Of a stretch of 64,000 bases of DNA, positions 22,178 through 34,100 are shown one piece after another; position 1 is the first letter of the stretch, and each line of letters begins with the position of its first letter. The DNA is from Ovis canadensis (taxonomy: Eukaryota; Chordata; Mammalia; Artiodactyla; Bovidae): assembly GCF_042477335.2 (NCBI RefSeq), contig NC_091262.1, positions 72,216,001 to 72,280,000 of the forward strand. Direction: 5' to 3'. Position numbers and translations under genes: made by a program. Below the pieces are notes generated by a model. The model had not been told where the DNA came from and ran no database searches. It worked only from the letters and a program-made list of their open reading frames with translations.

Positions 22178-25100
22178 GTCAGTGGTCTAAGGGGAAAGCG
22201 GGTGGGAAGGGGGCGCGGTAGGCGGGGTCGCCCCCCGGGCGCATGTGCACTCGCGGGACGGGGGATTCGGCGCGAGGCTCAGCCCTCAGTGTCAAATCCG
22301 CTGCGTTCGGGTCCCCCAGGAATACCGGGGTGTCCCGGTCCTTTCTTGGAAGGCTCCCGTGGACGGTCAGCGACGAGAACCCAACCCAGCGCCCAGGATC
22401 CCCGCCCCCGGCGCGTTCGTCCCTGGTTTCCCATGTGCCGCTCCAACAGCGGGGACAGGGAGGCTCCAGGGCTAAGGGTCCCCTCCTTTTCGTTACTAGC
22501 CCTCCCCCCCCGCCCCCCCCGCCCCCCCCCCCCAGTTCGCAGCTCCTTGCCGCACCCACCCGAGGGCTCAGCCATTAGAGACCTCCCCACTCCCAAGCCC
22601 CACGAGTGGACCTGGGGTTGCCACGGGTAGCCCGACATCCTCTCTGTCCTGCTTGTCAACAGAAGGTATTTGCAGTTAGGACCCACGTGGAGAGACTGTC
22701 TCAAGTTGTGAGGCACGTGACTTAGGGGCCAGAAATGGCCCCCGAGACCCTCTGAGCCAGGCCAAACTCAGGGCTTGCGCAGCCGGGGACCCTGAGGCCC
22801 AGAGAGGGAGGGGCTGGGACTGATCACGGTGGACTTGGATTCCCAGGCCAGTGCTCTTTGTATTTCTGTGTGTGTGTGTTAGTTGCTCAGTGGTGTCCGA
22901 CTCCTTGCAGCTCCATGGACTGCAGCACGCCAAGCTCCTCTGTTCGTGGAATTCTCCCCACAAGAATACTGGAATGGGTTGCCATTCCCTTCTTCAGGGG
23001 ATCTTCCCTACCCAGGGATCGAATCTGGGTCTCCAGCATTGCAGGCAGATTCTTTACCATCTGAGCCACCAGGAATTATTCCTTTGTATCACTACATCAG
23101 TCCATCTTGGGGGTGAGGGGAGACAGGGGCACAGGCAATCTGCAGAGGACTCTGTGTGATGAATGCCTAAAACTGATCAACTCTGACCCCCCTGCTCCAG
23201 GGAGCCTGGAACGCATAAGGAGTGGTGGCTTGGCCTGTGGTCACAGCCCTGAGGGGTGATCTCACCTCCACCCCCTGGAAACCCGAGAGGCGTTGGTTGG
23301 TCGCTTCCCCTCCCCAGCACTATTTTGCACACCTGTATAATGGGCTGCTGTGAGGATCACGTGAGGTGATGCACATGGAGCGCTTGGTTCAGATAATTGG
23401 CCGTGGCTTTCCTTCTGACAACAAAATCCTGGAAATGGGTGTGCACAGGGGCCTGGTTCTTAGAGCCTCCTCCCTCCTAGGTCTGAGTAAGGAAATGGGT
23501 CACTGACCACTGAGGGCTGCCGCTGGCTTGGGGCACAGGTCAGAGCCTGGTCACGGTCTGACACGTTCTGAGTGTGGCGTGGGTGGCCCGGCCGGTCCTG
23601 AACAAACCAGCTGGGTGTGGCTGAGGGCTTCTGGAGCGCCTGGAAACACCCACTTCCTGTTTCCAGGCAGGACCTAAGGGTTGACCTGGCTCTTCTGCTC
23701 CTGGAAGGGCACGGAAGTGTTTCTGCATCGCCCACAAGGGAGTGGCCAGGGCTGGGGTAATAATGGGTTTAGCCACCCTGGAGCCGAGGCTGGCTTGCCT
23801 TCCAGTCACCGCTGGGTAGCTGAGAGCATGGCGGGGTGGTGGGGCTGGGCCCTGATCTTCTGTCCTTCGTGGTGCACAGTGAGGCCTCTGACTCCAGCCT
23901 CCCATCTGCCCTGGACTCAGGAGAACAGAAGTTAGAGGGCAGATAGAGTCAGAGCACCAGCCCGCGCCCTGTGACAGGCAGCGTAGGTGCCTTGGAGAAG
24001 AATGAAGTGGTTAACTCACCAAACAAGACGTCTGTCTGGGAATCATGGGGAGGGGGTGGGGCAGAGGCAGTGCAGGGTGTGTTCTCGTCTGTTCATTCAG
24101 CATTTAGTGAGCACCTACTGTTTGCCAGGCACCGTGCTGGGCCCACTGGTGATGTTTTTGAGTCTGTGTGGTATGCATGATGGTGAGTGTGTGTGTGGTA
24201 GGCAGAGGAGAATGCCTTTGGAACATATAGTGTTTTCTTTCTGTATCCATTTCAAAGTCACTGAGCTTGGGAAAGGTCCCAGGTAGAAGACATAGAACCC
24301 TTGGGAAGGCAGTGGCCTGGGTGAGGACAAGGTTTGGGGGCTGCCACTGATGGAGGTTGCAGGTAGTGAGGGGCCTCATGCTCACTCAAAGGGCATTTAA
24401 CATTCAGTGAAGAGTGAGGGTCAGATGTGAACAGCAAACCCACAGGGCCCTTCTGTGCTTTGTTCTTTGGTTTTTCAAACAAGCCCCCAGTAGGGTCCCT
24501 AGTCCAGCCCCACGCTGGGCTGGGCATTGATGAGAAAGACAAGGGCCTGCCCTCTTTTAGGAACTCACTGCATGAGACAAGACAGAACTGGACACAAGCA
24601 ATTCCTGAACTATCAGTCATGACCTAAGAAGCTTAAGGGCTTGGGGAGCACAGCAGGAACCCATGCACTCTAAGGGAGCAGTGAGTGTCAAGGAAGGCTT
24701 CACAAAGGGGTCTTTTGAATGGGTTATTAAAGGATGTGTAGGAGTTTTCAAGAAGCATTTGGGGAATTGTGTGTTCCAGTCAGGGTGGGACAGGCCTGGA
24801 AATATGTGCTTACAGGCCTGGAAACATGGTTAAGAGTGGGATATTCTGGGAATGGTGAGCAGTCTGTATGGAGAGAGGAGAGATGAATCTAGAAAAACTG
24901 GGAGGGGGGTGGTCAGAATGTACTGTAAAGGGCTTCACATGCTGTGCCATGGGGTTTGGGTTTTAGTCTGCAAATGTGGTGGTGGAGGGGACCATAATGT
25001 ATTTTTGACAAATAAGAGATGGTTGATTTGGATGGTCTCTCTGGCAGTGGAGCAGACAGAGGGCCAAAAGAGGCCAGGCTGGAGTCAGAGACCAGCTTAT

Positions 25101-28100
25101 CCATCTATTCCGTCATCCACTCATTCTGCATTTTGGGAGCATTACTGTGTGGCAGGCACTGGGGAATCTGGTCATGACAGGCAAGCAAAGTCCCTGCTCT
25201 CATGGAGTTGACATTCTTGTGGAGGGAGAGAGACAGGAAGCAAGTCAACAAGTGAAAGTATATGTTAGAGAACCCACTGAAGACATAAAACAAGTTAAGG
25301 CAGTAGAGGTTGGGGCAGGGGCAACTTTAGACAAGATGGTCAGGGAAGGTGATTACACACGTAAAGAGGCAGAGAATCTGTCCGTGCACAGGAACAGCAT
25401 GTGCAAAGGCCCTGCGGTGGAAATGGGTGCATCTTGTTGGAGGAACATAGGAGGGTCACTGGGGCTGGAGTTCAGGAGCGTGAGGGGAGCAAGGCCAGAT
25501 GACGGTTGTCATCCGAAGGCTGAGTCTTTTCCCAAGTGAAGGAAGCCACTGGAGGGAACTGGGGAGGGGCACGCCCTCAACTGGTTTGCTTTGTGGGAGC
25601 CTGTGCTGGGTGCTGTGGGTGACGGTGGGGACGGGAGTGGAAGTGGGAGCCAGGAGGTCCACTGGGCAGACGCTGGTGCCACCTCCCTGGGGGCAGATGG
25701 TGGCAGCTCTGGCCAGACACAGGAGCAGAGCTGAAGCAGGAAGAGAGGAGGGGAAGGGTCATCCCATGTCTTTAGTGTGAGTTCTATCTGGATAGAGGGG
25801 CTTCCGAGGGTCTGGTGACACCTGGAGGGGATGCAGTGGTGGAGGGAGAAGGCAGTTAGGGGCGCAGTAGTTCGGGGATCATGGTCAGACATCCTGGTGG
25901 CTGGTGGTGTTTGAGGCTGGATCTCTAGGGAGAGGTCAGGGCGGGAGGTGAAGGTCTGAGGGTTGATTAGGAGGATGCTAAGGGTCCAGGTGTCAGATGA
26001 GAGAGGACCAGCATCTGAATTCAGGCTGTCTGCAAGGCCAGCCAATAACTGTGACCTGAGGCAATAGGGACTCAGGTGTAGGGTCTTCCCTGTTTCCTGC
26101 GCTGAACAGCAGAGATGGGGCATGTGAGTGGTAGGCTGAGTAATAGCACGGAGACACCCACATCCTAATCCCAGAGCCCATGAATAGGGTACCTCACATG
26201 GCAGCAGGGGCTTTGCAGGTATGGTGAATTAAGGGTCCTGAAATGGGGAGAGCACCCTGGATTACCCAGGGAGGTCCAATGATGTGATCACAAGGATCCT
26301 TATAAGGAAGAGGCAGGAAGCAGAGTGAGAAGGAGATGTGGCAGTGGGTGGAAGGGCTCATAAGCCAAGAAATGCAGGAAGCTTCTAGAAACTGACAAAG
26401 GTAAGGAAGTGGGTTCTCCCCTGAGCCTCCAGAAATGTAATTAAATCCTGTTGTTTTAAATCGCTGTTTGTACTAATTGGTTACAGCAGCAGTAGGAAGC
26501 CCCTTCAGAGCCCTAGGACTAGCACTCCCCTAAATCTTTGGCCTCCAAATGTTTTTGATCGCTCATCAGTAAAAGTGTTTGATTATTCCGTAGGTTGCTA
26601 CATGGTAGATTATACCCTAAAGTAGACATTTAAAGCGGCATTCCCTGGAATATTACTCAGCCATAAAAAAGAATGAAATTGGGTCATTTGCAGTGATATG
26701 AATAGACCTAGAGTCTGTCATACAGAATGAAGTAAGTCAGAAAGAGGAAAACAAATGTTGTGTATTAATGCATATATACGGAATCTAGAAAAATGGTGCT
26801 GATGAACTATTTGCAGGGCAGGGATAGAAACACAGACATAGAGAACAAACACGTGCACATGGGGTGGTGGGGGGGCATGGGAGGGTGGAGCAAACTGGGA
26901 GAATAGAATTGACATATACACGCTACCATATGTAAAACAGATAGCGAGTGGGAAGCTGCTGTTTAGCACAGGGAGCTCTGCCCGGTGCTCTGTGATAACC
27001 TGCGGTGGAGGCGGGGGTGGGGGCTGTGGGAGGGAGGGGATATATGCATACATGTGGCTGATTCACTTTGTTGTTCAGCAGAAACGAACACAACATTGTT
27101 AAGCAACCATACTCCAGTAAAAATCAGATTAAAAGGCATTTCCTTCCGGCCCCTGCAAACAGCCCGCTATGGAGACCCCAGCACTAGGCAGGCAAGGCCA
27201 GGTATGGAGCCACGGGGAGCCTCTAGAAATGACAGGGACCTTTTGAGAGGGGCGGCGGACTGCATTCTGGGTCCTGCCCCACTGGTGGTGAGGCTGCAGG
27301 CTCTGGCCCCTGCCATGGAGGAGTTGGTAGCTTGAGGTCAGACCATGCACTGAGTTGTGGCTTCTGGGAGTCTGGGCCTGGTTAACAAGGCTGAGTCATG
27401 GCCCGGGGTCAGCCCCGCCAGCAGAGCAGCCTCAGAGGGAGGTCGGGCAGGCCAAGGGCTGGCCTTGCCCACCAGGCCTCGGGGTGGACCCAGGAGAGGC
27501 CCACCAGCACCTCAGAGCCTGGACCAGGGGTGCCCACAGAGGCACCGCAGGATACAACATGGGTGGTGGGGGGGCGGGTTGTAGGTAGAGGCATAAGCCT
27601 GAGGCCTGGCTATTAAGGAGCCATCAGGAAGTGACGACAGAGCACAGCTGAGGGCCAGGTGGGCTCTCTTCGTGGAGGGGGAGAGGGTCAGAAAGGCACA
27701 GGTCTGTGGAATACCTTTAATGTGCTGGGGGACCAGGGTCCCAGTTTCTTCCTGAATCGCTTCACTGTGTGACTTGAGGCCAACAGCTTGACCTCTCTGG
27801 GCTTCAGTTTCTATGTGTAAAACAGAGCTACTGTGAGGCTTAAGTGAGATTATCCCCAGCACCTGGCATACGGTGACCTCCCAGCAAAGGTAACGCATCA
27901 ATCAGCGGGTACGTCGTGCCTGCTGGGGACCAGCAGCTGTTCCAGGAGTACGGTGACAGAAGTGACAAGGGACCCCGTCCCCGTGGAGCTTCATATCACC
28001 TCTCCTGAAAGCTCACGGGGGCTGGCTTCCAACCCTGAGCTGTACCTGTTCCAGGAGGGGCCCATGGAGAACTCACTGGAGGGGCAGGGGGCGCGCGTGG

Positions 28101-31100
28101 TTCACACATGTTGTGGGTCAGAGCCTTAAGGTCTGTGGGCCCGAGCTGCCAGAGCCCAGTCCTTTCAGCCTGGCCCCTCCCTGCCCCACAGCTCCTTGTC
28201 ACCCCATTATCTCCTGGGGGGGGGGTCCCTGGAGGCGCTCGCACAGTGCTGGGCGCATGGGGTTCCCATGGGCGGGGAGGGGGCAGGCAGCAGCTGTGGG
28301 GCGCAATTTCTGACATCGCCCTGGCAATGGGCCCTCCCTTGGGCCCTGGCGGGTCACATCTTTACCGGAAGCCTTCGGAACTTCAAATGCCGCCCCCGTG
28401 GAGCAGGATCCGTGGATGAGGGTAGAGGTGGAGGGCTGGGGTCAACCTGGTTTTTCGTTAGTCTCAGGCTGGTTGAGGAACTCCTGGGGCTATGTGGAGA
28501 GGTTCTAGACGTGTAGAGGCTTTGGCGAGAAAACCGAGGGAAGCAGGGGGGAACTTGCCTTCCCTCCATTTGGAGGTGGGCGGTGTCTGGACGCGGGGTG
28601 GGGATCAAGGGCAGGGTCAGCAGGACCCCAGTAGGTGGTGACATGCTGGTTCTATAGTCTCCAAAGGTAGGAGATGAGAGGACCCCGACAAGTACTCAGA
28701 TCTGGTCTAAACACCAAGCCCCCATTCTAGTGCATCTGGTTAGTTCCCGGGGTCTCTGGGGAGGAGTCAGTGATTAGAGAAACATCCTTCTCCACTTTGA
28801 AATATATTCTTCCACTTAGCAGCTCAAAACTGTTTCAGAGTAGAGGTGCTATCTGCCTGACCTAATTCATTAGCACCTGTTTGCAAATCAGCAGCTAAAG
28901 GCTAAAATCCTTTTAAGTGACCTGATGAGGTCTGACGCAACATTGTCAGGCGAGGCCAGTCCCTGTCCCATAACACCCTGGAAATTTTTGGCCACGATTT
29001 AAAAAACCACCAATTACAGTCAGCCAAGGTCAAATGCAGAGTACTGTACTTGGTTTATGGGCCAGTGAGCTGAGGCTGTTCTTCCAGCCATGTGACGAGG
29101 GCCATGCTTATGGTAAGTGGGGCGGGGGCCACTTGGGCTGACTTGAGTCACCCTGGACGTGCCAAAGTAGAAACTCACTCACCCCTCCCATTGGCCCTGT
29201 AAACACACATGGGGCCACGAGGGGGCGCTGGAGCCAACTCAAGGCTTCACTGCTGGGCAGGGCAACCAACCTGAGCGCCATTTGTCAAAAAGGGTGGATC
29301 TTAAATAGTATTGAATGAAGAGAAAAGGCCACGATACCTATAGAATAATTTGTCTGCACATTTAAAACGCATGCATACATAAAACAACTTGGTATTTTTA
29401 AAAAGACATATTGAAAGACATAGGGAATACCTATAAAGGATGGGGGGTGGCAGGATGGGAACAGGGATGGGAGATAAAGGGGGAAAGTTGACAAAACGCC
29501 TGGGGCTGACGGTGGGTCTCTTGAACCCTAAGTGTGAGCCCCTCCCCACCCCCAAACTGCTGTTTAATGTTTTCCTTTTAAATTGACTGTTTTAAATAGC
29601 CTAAGTAAATTTGCTATTTACTTTGCAAAAATGATACGGCTGTGGCGAGTGGAAAACCCAGGTAGGCTTCCCTGGTATGAGGCCTGTGGGTCCCCTTCCT
29701 GACCCACCTTTCACGTTCTCATTTTGACTGGCAGTTTTCTACCATCTGAAATATTGGCTTGGCCAAAAAGTTCGTTCAGGTGTGTCCATATGATGTTATA
29801 AAAACTCGAACAAAGTTTTGGCCAACCCAGTACTTGTCGCTCCGTATTTAGGATTCATTCTTTATACCGCTTTCCACTCTGCCAGTGACATTGTCTCAGA
29901 AACTGCTCATCAAATAGAACTGAGTTTGTGCCTTTTCCCTCACCGTTTGTTGGGTTTTATTGCGGCGGGGGGACGTCCAAGTGCGAGTGTTCAATACAGC
30001 TGTGGTCCTTTGTCATCATCCTTCATTTAAAAAGACCCAAGCCAGCATTTTAAGTCAGCTGTGTGTAAAAAACAAGCCTTTTTTTGACTGACGTAGGTAG
30101 GTAAATAATGGGACTTATTCTTTGGCAGTGCCAAAGACTGGCCAAGCTACTGTCCAAGCTGTGCTCATTCACACGCTAGTAAGGTTATACTCAAAATTTC
30201 CTTCCCTTTTAGGCCACCACAGAGCATTGAGGAGAGTTCCCTGAGCCATACAGTCGGTTCTCATCAAGGCTACTTATTTTAACTACAAACTACAAGTGGC
30301 TTTCACATTATATTTTAACATCATATTCCTGATGAAATCAGAGCCTTTCCCGGGGCAGGGGGTGGGGGTTGGAGATGGGGGTGCAGCTCCCACTGCCCTG
30401 AACCCTCGTCTGAGCAGGAAAAACATGAGGCAGAGACAAGCCTGTGGGAGATTAGCTGTTAGAACAGATGGGTCCTACCCTTCCCCTGGCCTTGGGTCTT
30501 CCTTTTGCCATTAGATGACTTCTCCACTCTCTGCTGCTGCTGCTAAGTCGCTTCAGTCGTGTCCGACTCTGTGCGACCCCATAGATGGCAGCCCACCAGG
30601 CTTCCCCCGCCCCTGGGATTCTCCAAGCAAGAACACTGGAGTGGGTTGCCATTTCCTTCGCCAATGCATGAAAGTAAAAAGTGAAAGTGAAGTCGCTTAG
30701 TTGTGTCCAACTCTTAGTGACCCCATGGACTACAGCCCACCTGCCTCCTCCATCATTGGATTTTCCAGGCAAGAGTACTGGAGTGGGGTGCCACTGAGGT
30801 CCTGATTTCTCTCTCTGGGTGGAAACTGACCTCCACCCAGAGATGGGCTGCAATATGAACTTTCACCAGTAGGTGGTGCTAGATGGTTTAACCTCTGTGT
30901 TTTCAGGTCAAACACCACTGAGCGACTGAATAACACAGTGCTTGGTGCAGACTGGTTGGGTATTGTCGGATGAATAGAAGAAGGAATGAATGAGTGAGAC
31001 AGGAAGGTCAGGAGAAGACAAGGGGAGTATGGAGCCTCCTTACAGTATGGAGGCTCAGTAGGCTTGAGTTACTATATTCTTTTTTCTTCCAGTGTTATTG

Positions 31101-34100
31101 ACATCCAGCAGTGCGTAAGTTTAAGGTATACAGCACAGAGATTTGACTTACGTAGATCATGCAATGATTGCACGTCTAGTGAGCATCCCTCATCTTTGTA
31201 AAGACACAAAATTTAAAAAAATAGAAAAGATTTTTCCTCTGATGAGAACGCTTAGGACTTACTCTCTTGTGTTAGTCGCTCAGTCCCTGTCTGACTCTTT
31301 GTGACCCCATGGACTGTAGGCTCCTCTGTCCATGGAATTCTCCCAGCAAGAGTACTGGCGTGGGGTGCCATTAAACTCTACAAAGTTCATAGACAACTGT
31401 TAATTATATTTATCATGTTGTACATTACGTCCCTAGTACTTGTTTATCTTACAGCTGGAAGTTTGTAACTGGAACCTTTTGACCCCCTTCCTCCAGTTCC
31501 CTGTGATCCCACCCCTGCCTCGGGTAACCACACATCTGATCTCTGTTTCTATGAGTTTGTTTTTGGAGTATAATTGACCTACAGCTCTATGTTAGTTCCT
31601 GTTACCCCACATAACGATTCACTGGTTCTCTATACTTCAGGATGATCACCATGGTAAGCTTAGTTATTGTCACCAAAGATACTACATAATTATTGAGTAT
31701 ACTCCCCTCACTGTATACTTCATACCCATGACTCATCTCTTCTGTTTAGTACCTCTTAATCTCACTCACCTGTTTCTCTCCTCCCCGCCAACCCCCTCCC
31801 CTCTGGCAAACACCTGTTCATTCTCTGTATCGGTGACCCTGTTTTTGTTTTGTTCATTTCTTTAGATTTCACGTTGCAGGTGATATCATGTAATATTGCC
31901 TTTCACTATTTTAACTTCCTCAGTGTGATGATCCCTAGGTCCATCCATGATGGTGCAAAGAGAAATATATCATTCTTTTTTGTGACTGAATATTTCCATT
32001 GCATATTCTACACCACATCTTTATCCATTCACCTATTGATGGGCACTTAGGTTGCTTCCACATCTTGACTATTGTAAACAGTGCTTCAATGAACATAGTG
32101 GTGCCTGTATCTTTCCTAAAGAGTGCTTTTGTTTTCTTTGGATACATACCCTGAAGTGGAATGACATATGATAGTTCTGTCTTAATTTGTCTGAGGAATC
32201 TCCACACTGTTCTCCTTATATGACTATACCAGCTTATAATCCCATCAGCAGTGCACCCCGGGTCCCCGTTTCCCCACATTCTCACCAACCTTGTTAGAAA
32301 GTGAGAGTTGCTCAGTTGTGTCCAACTTTTTGTGACCCCGTGGACTGTACAGTCCATGGAATTCTCCAGGCCAGAATACTGGAGTGGGTAGCCGTTCCCT
32401 TCTTCAGGGGATCTTCTCAACTCAGGGATCAAACCCAGGTCTCCTGCATTGCAGGCAGATTCTTTACCAGCTGAGCCACAAGGGAAGTCCCACCAACCTT
32501 GTCATTTGTCTTTTTGATAACAGCCATTCTAACAGAGGTGAGGTGATACCTCATTGTGGTTTTGATTCCCTGATGGTTAACGGTGTTGAAAATCTTCTCA
32601 TGGACCTGTTGGCCATCCATATGTCTTCTTTGGAAAAATATCTGTGCAGATCCTCTGCCCATTTTTCAATTGGGTTGTGTGTGTCTTGGATGTTGAGTTG
32701 TATGAATTCTTTATATATTTTGGATATTAACTCCTTATTCAGATATATCATTTGCAAATATCTTCTTCTTTTCAGTATGTGGCCTTTTCCTTTTGTTGAA
32801 AGTTTCTTTGCTGTGCAAAAACTTTTTTTTTTCTAAACAGGAATATTCATAGTAACTTTATTCATAATAGCCCCAAAGTGGAAACAACCCCCAAATCCAT
32901 CAACTGACAAATGGAACAAAATATGGTATACTGTACCATAGAATATTATCTGACAACAAAAAGGAAACAAGTACTGATATGTGGTACAACATGGATGCTT
33001 CTTAAATACATTAAGTGAAAGAAATCAGTCATAAAAGACCAATCATATGATTCCATTTGTATGAAATGTTCAGAAGAGGTGAGTTTACACGCACAGGAAA
33101 CAGATTCCCAGATGAAAAGCTTTTTGTTTTAATGTAGTCCCATTTGTTTGTTTCTGTTTGTGTTTTCCTTGCCTGAGGAGACAGATCCCCCAAAAATACA
33201 ACTAAGACCAACGTCAAACGGCATACTGCCTGTGTTTTCCTCTAGAATTTTAATGGTTTCGGGTGTTACATTTAAGTCTTTAAACCATTTTGCATTTATT
33301 TTTGTGCACCGATGTATTATAGTCTATAAAATGAGTCAGTTCAGAAATTACAAGATGAGGGACTTCCCCGGTGGTCCAGGGGCTAAGACTCTGCACTGCC
33401 AATGCCAGGGTAGCAGGTTCGATCCCTGGTCAGGGAACTAGATCCCACATGCCACAGCTAAGAGTTCATGTGTTGCAACTAAGACCCAGCACAGCCAACT
33501 AAGTAAATATTTCCAAAAAATTTAAAACGAAAGGACTTACAAGATGATAACGCCTTTCACGATGGGGCTGACCCTGACTCCTGCCGGGGACCCTGGCTTC
33601 TGGGCTGCTAGTCACATACTCGCAGGTGCTTCTGTCCAGGGAAGGTAACATCCTGCAGCCAGCACGCGGTGGGCTTTCTATTGGTGAAAGTCCTGCAGTT
33701 GCTTTTGAAATTGTCACAGCTTTGCTCCTTTTTTCTGTCTTTCAGAGTGAAACATCTTTCAACCTAATATCAGAAAAATGTGACATTCTATCAATTCTTC
33801 GGGATCATCCTGAAAACAGAATCTACCAGAGGAAAATCCAGGTAAGGCAGAGGGTCAGGAGGAGGGGAGCCTAGATGAAATGGGCTGGAGTTGGGAGCAG
33901 AGACAAAGGTACCACTTTGAAGGTAAAAAGGCTTTGCCTTTGGACCAGGTTCCTGGACAAATTAAAGCCTCCCAGAATAATGCAGTGTTGAGCATATTTA
34001 CCTTAGTGAGAAATCCTTTAGTTGCAAAAAAAAAAAAAAAACAAAAACGAAAAAAACCAGCAGTTTTTGACCTCATTACAGGATTGCAAGGTCAGGACTT

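Larger units (their letters stand above)
21880..22560 (+). promoter_or_regulatory. OTUB2: OTUB2 CpG-rich promoter and 5' UTR
   Basis: Base composition changes sharply here from AT-rich repeats to GC-rich, CpG-dense sequence that spans the OTUB2 start codon at 22175. There is no TATA box at an obvious distance, which fits a CpG-island promoter with dispersed initiation. Two CRE-like sites lie upstream: tgacgtcc at 21924-21931 and agacgtca at 21960-21967. The exact start of transcription cannot be fixed from sequence alone. Confidence 0.75.
31080..33345 (-). repeat. Long L1 LINE fragment in OTUB2 intron 1, nested
   Basis: An L1 on the - strand. The 3' end lies near 31,080 and ORF2-type text continues to 33,345. 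It is interrupted by a SINE at 31262-31375, a SINE at 32295-32490, and a second L1 piece in the opposite direction at about 32835-33085. The L1 phrase 'tttgctgtgcaaaaactttt' breaks off before the last insert, and 'aaaagctttttgttttaatg' resumes after it. No coding capacity remains. Confidence 0.75.

Noticed and set aside
25509..26123. 204-codon open frame on the - strand in OTUB2 intron 1
   Set aside because: It lies within an old dispersed repeat, has no recognised domain, and is Pro/Ser-rich as expected from GC-biased non-coding DNA.
31262..31375. Polymorphic or recently active status for every SINE
   Set aside because: Several copies are diverged or lack clean target duplications, so I limited the claim of recent insertion to the ones with perfect duplications.
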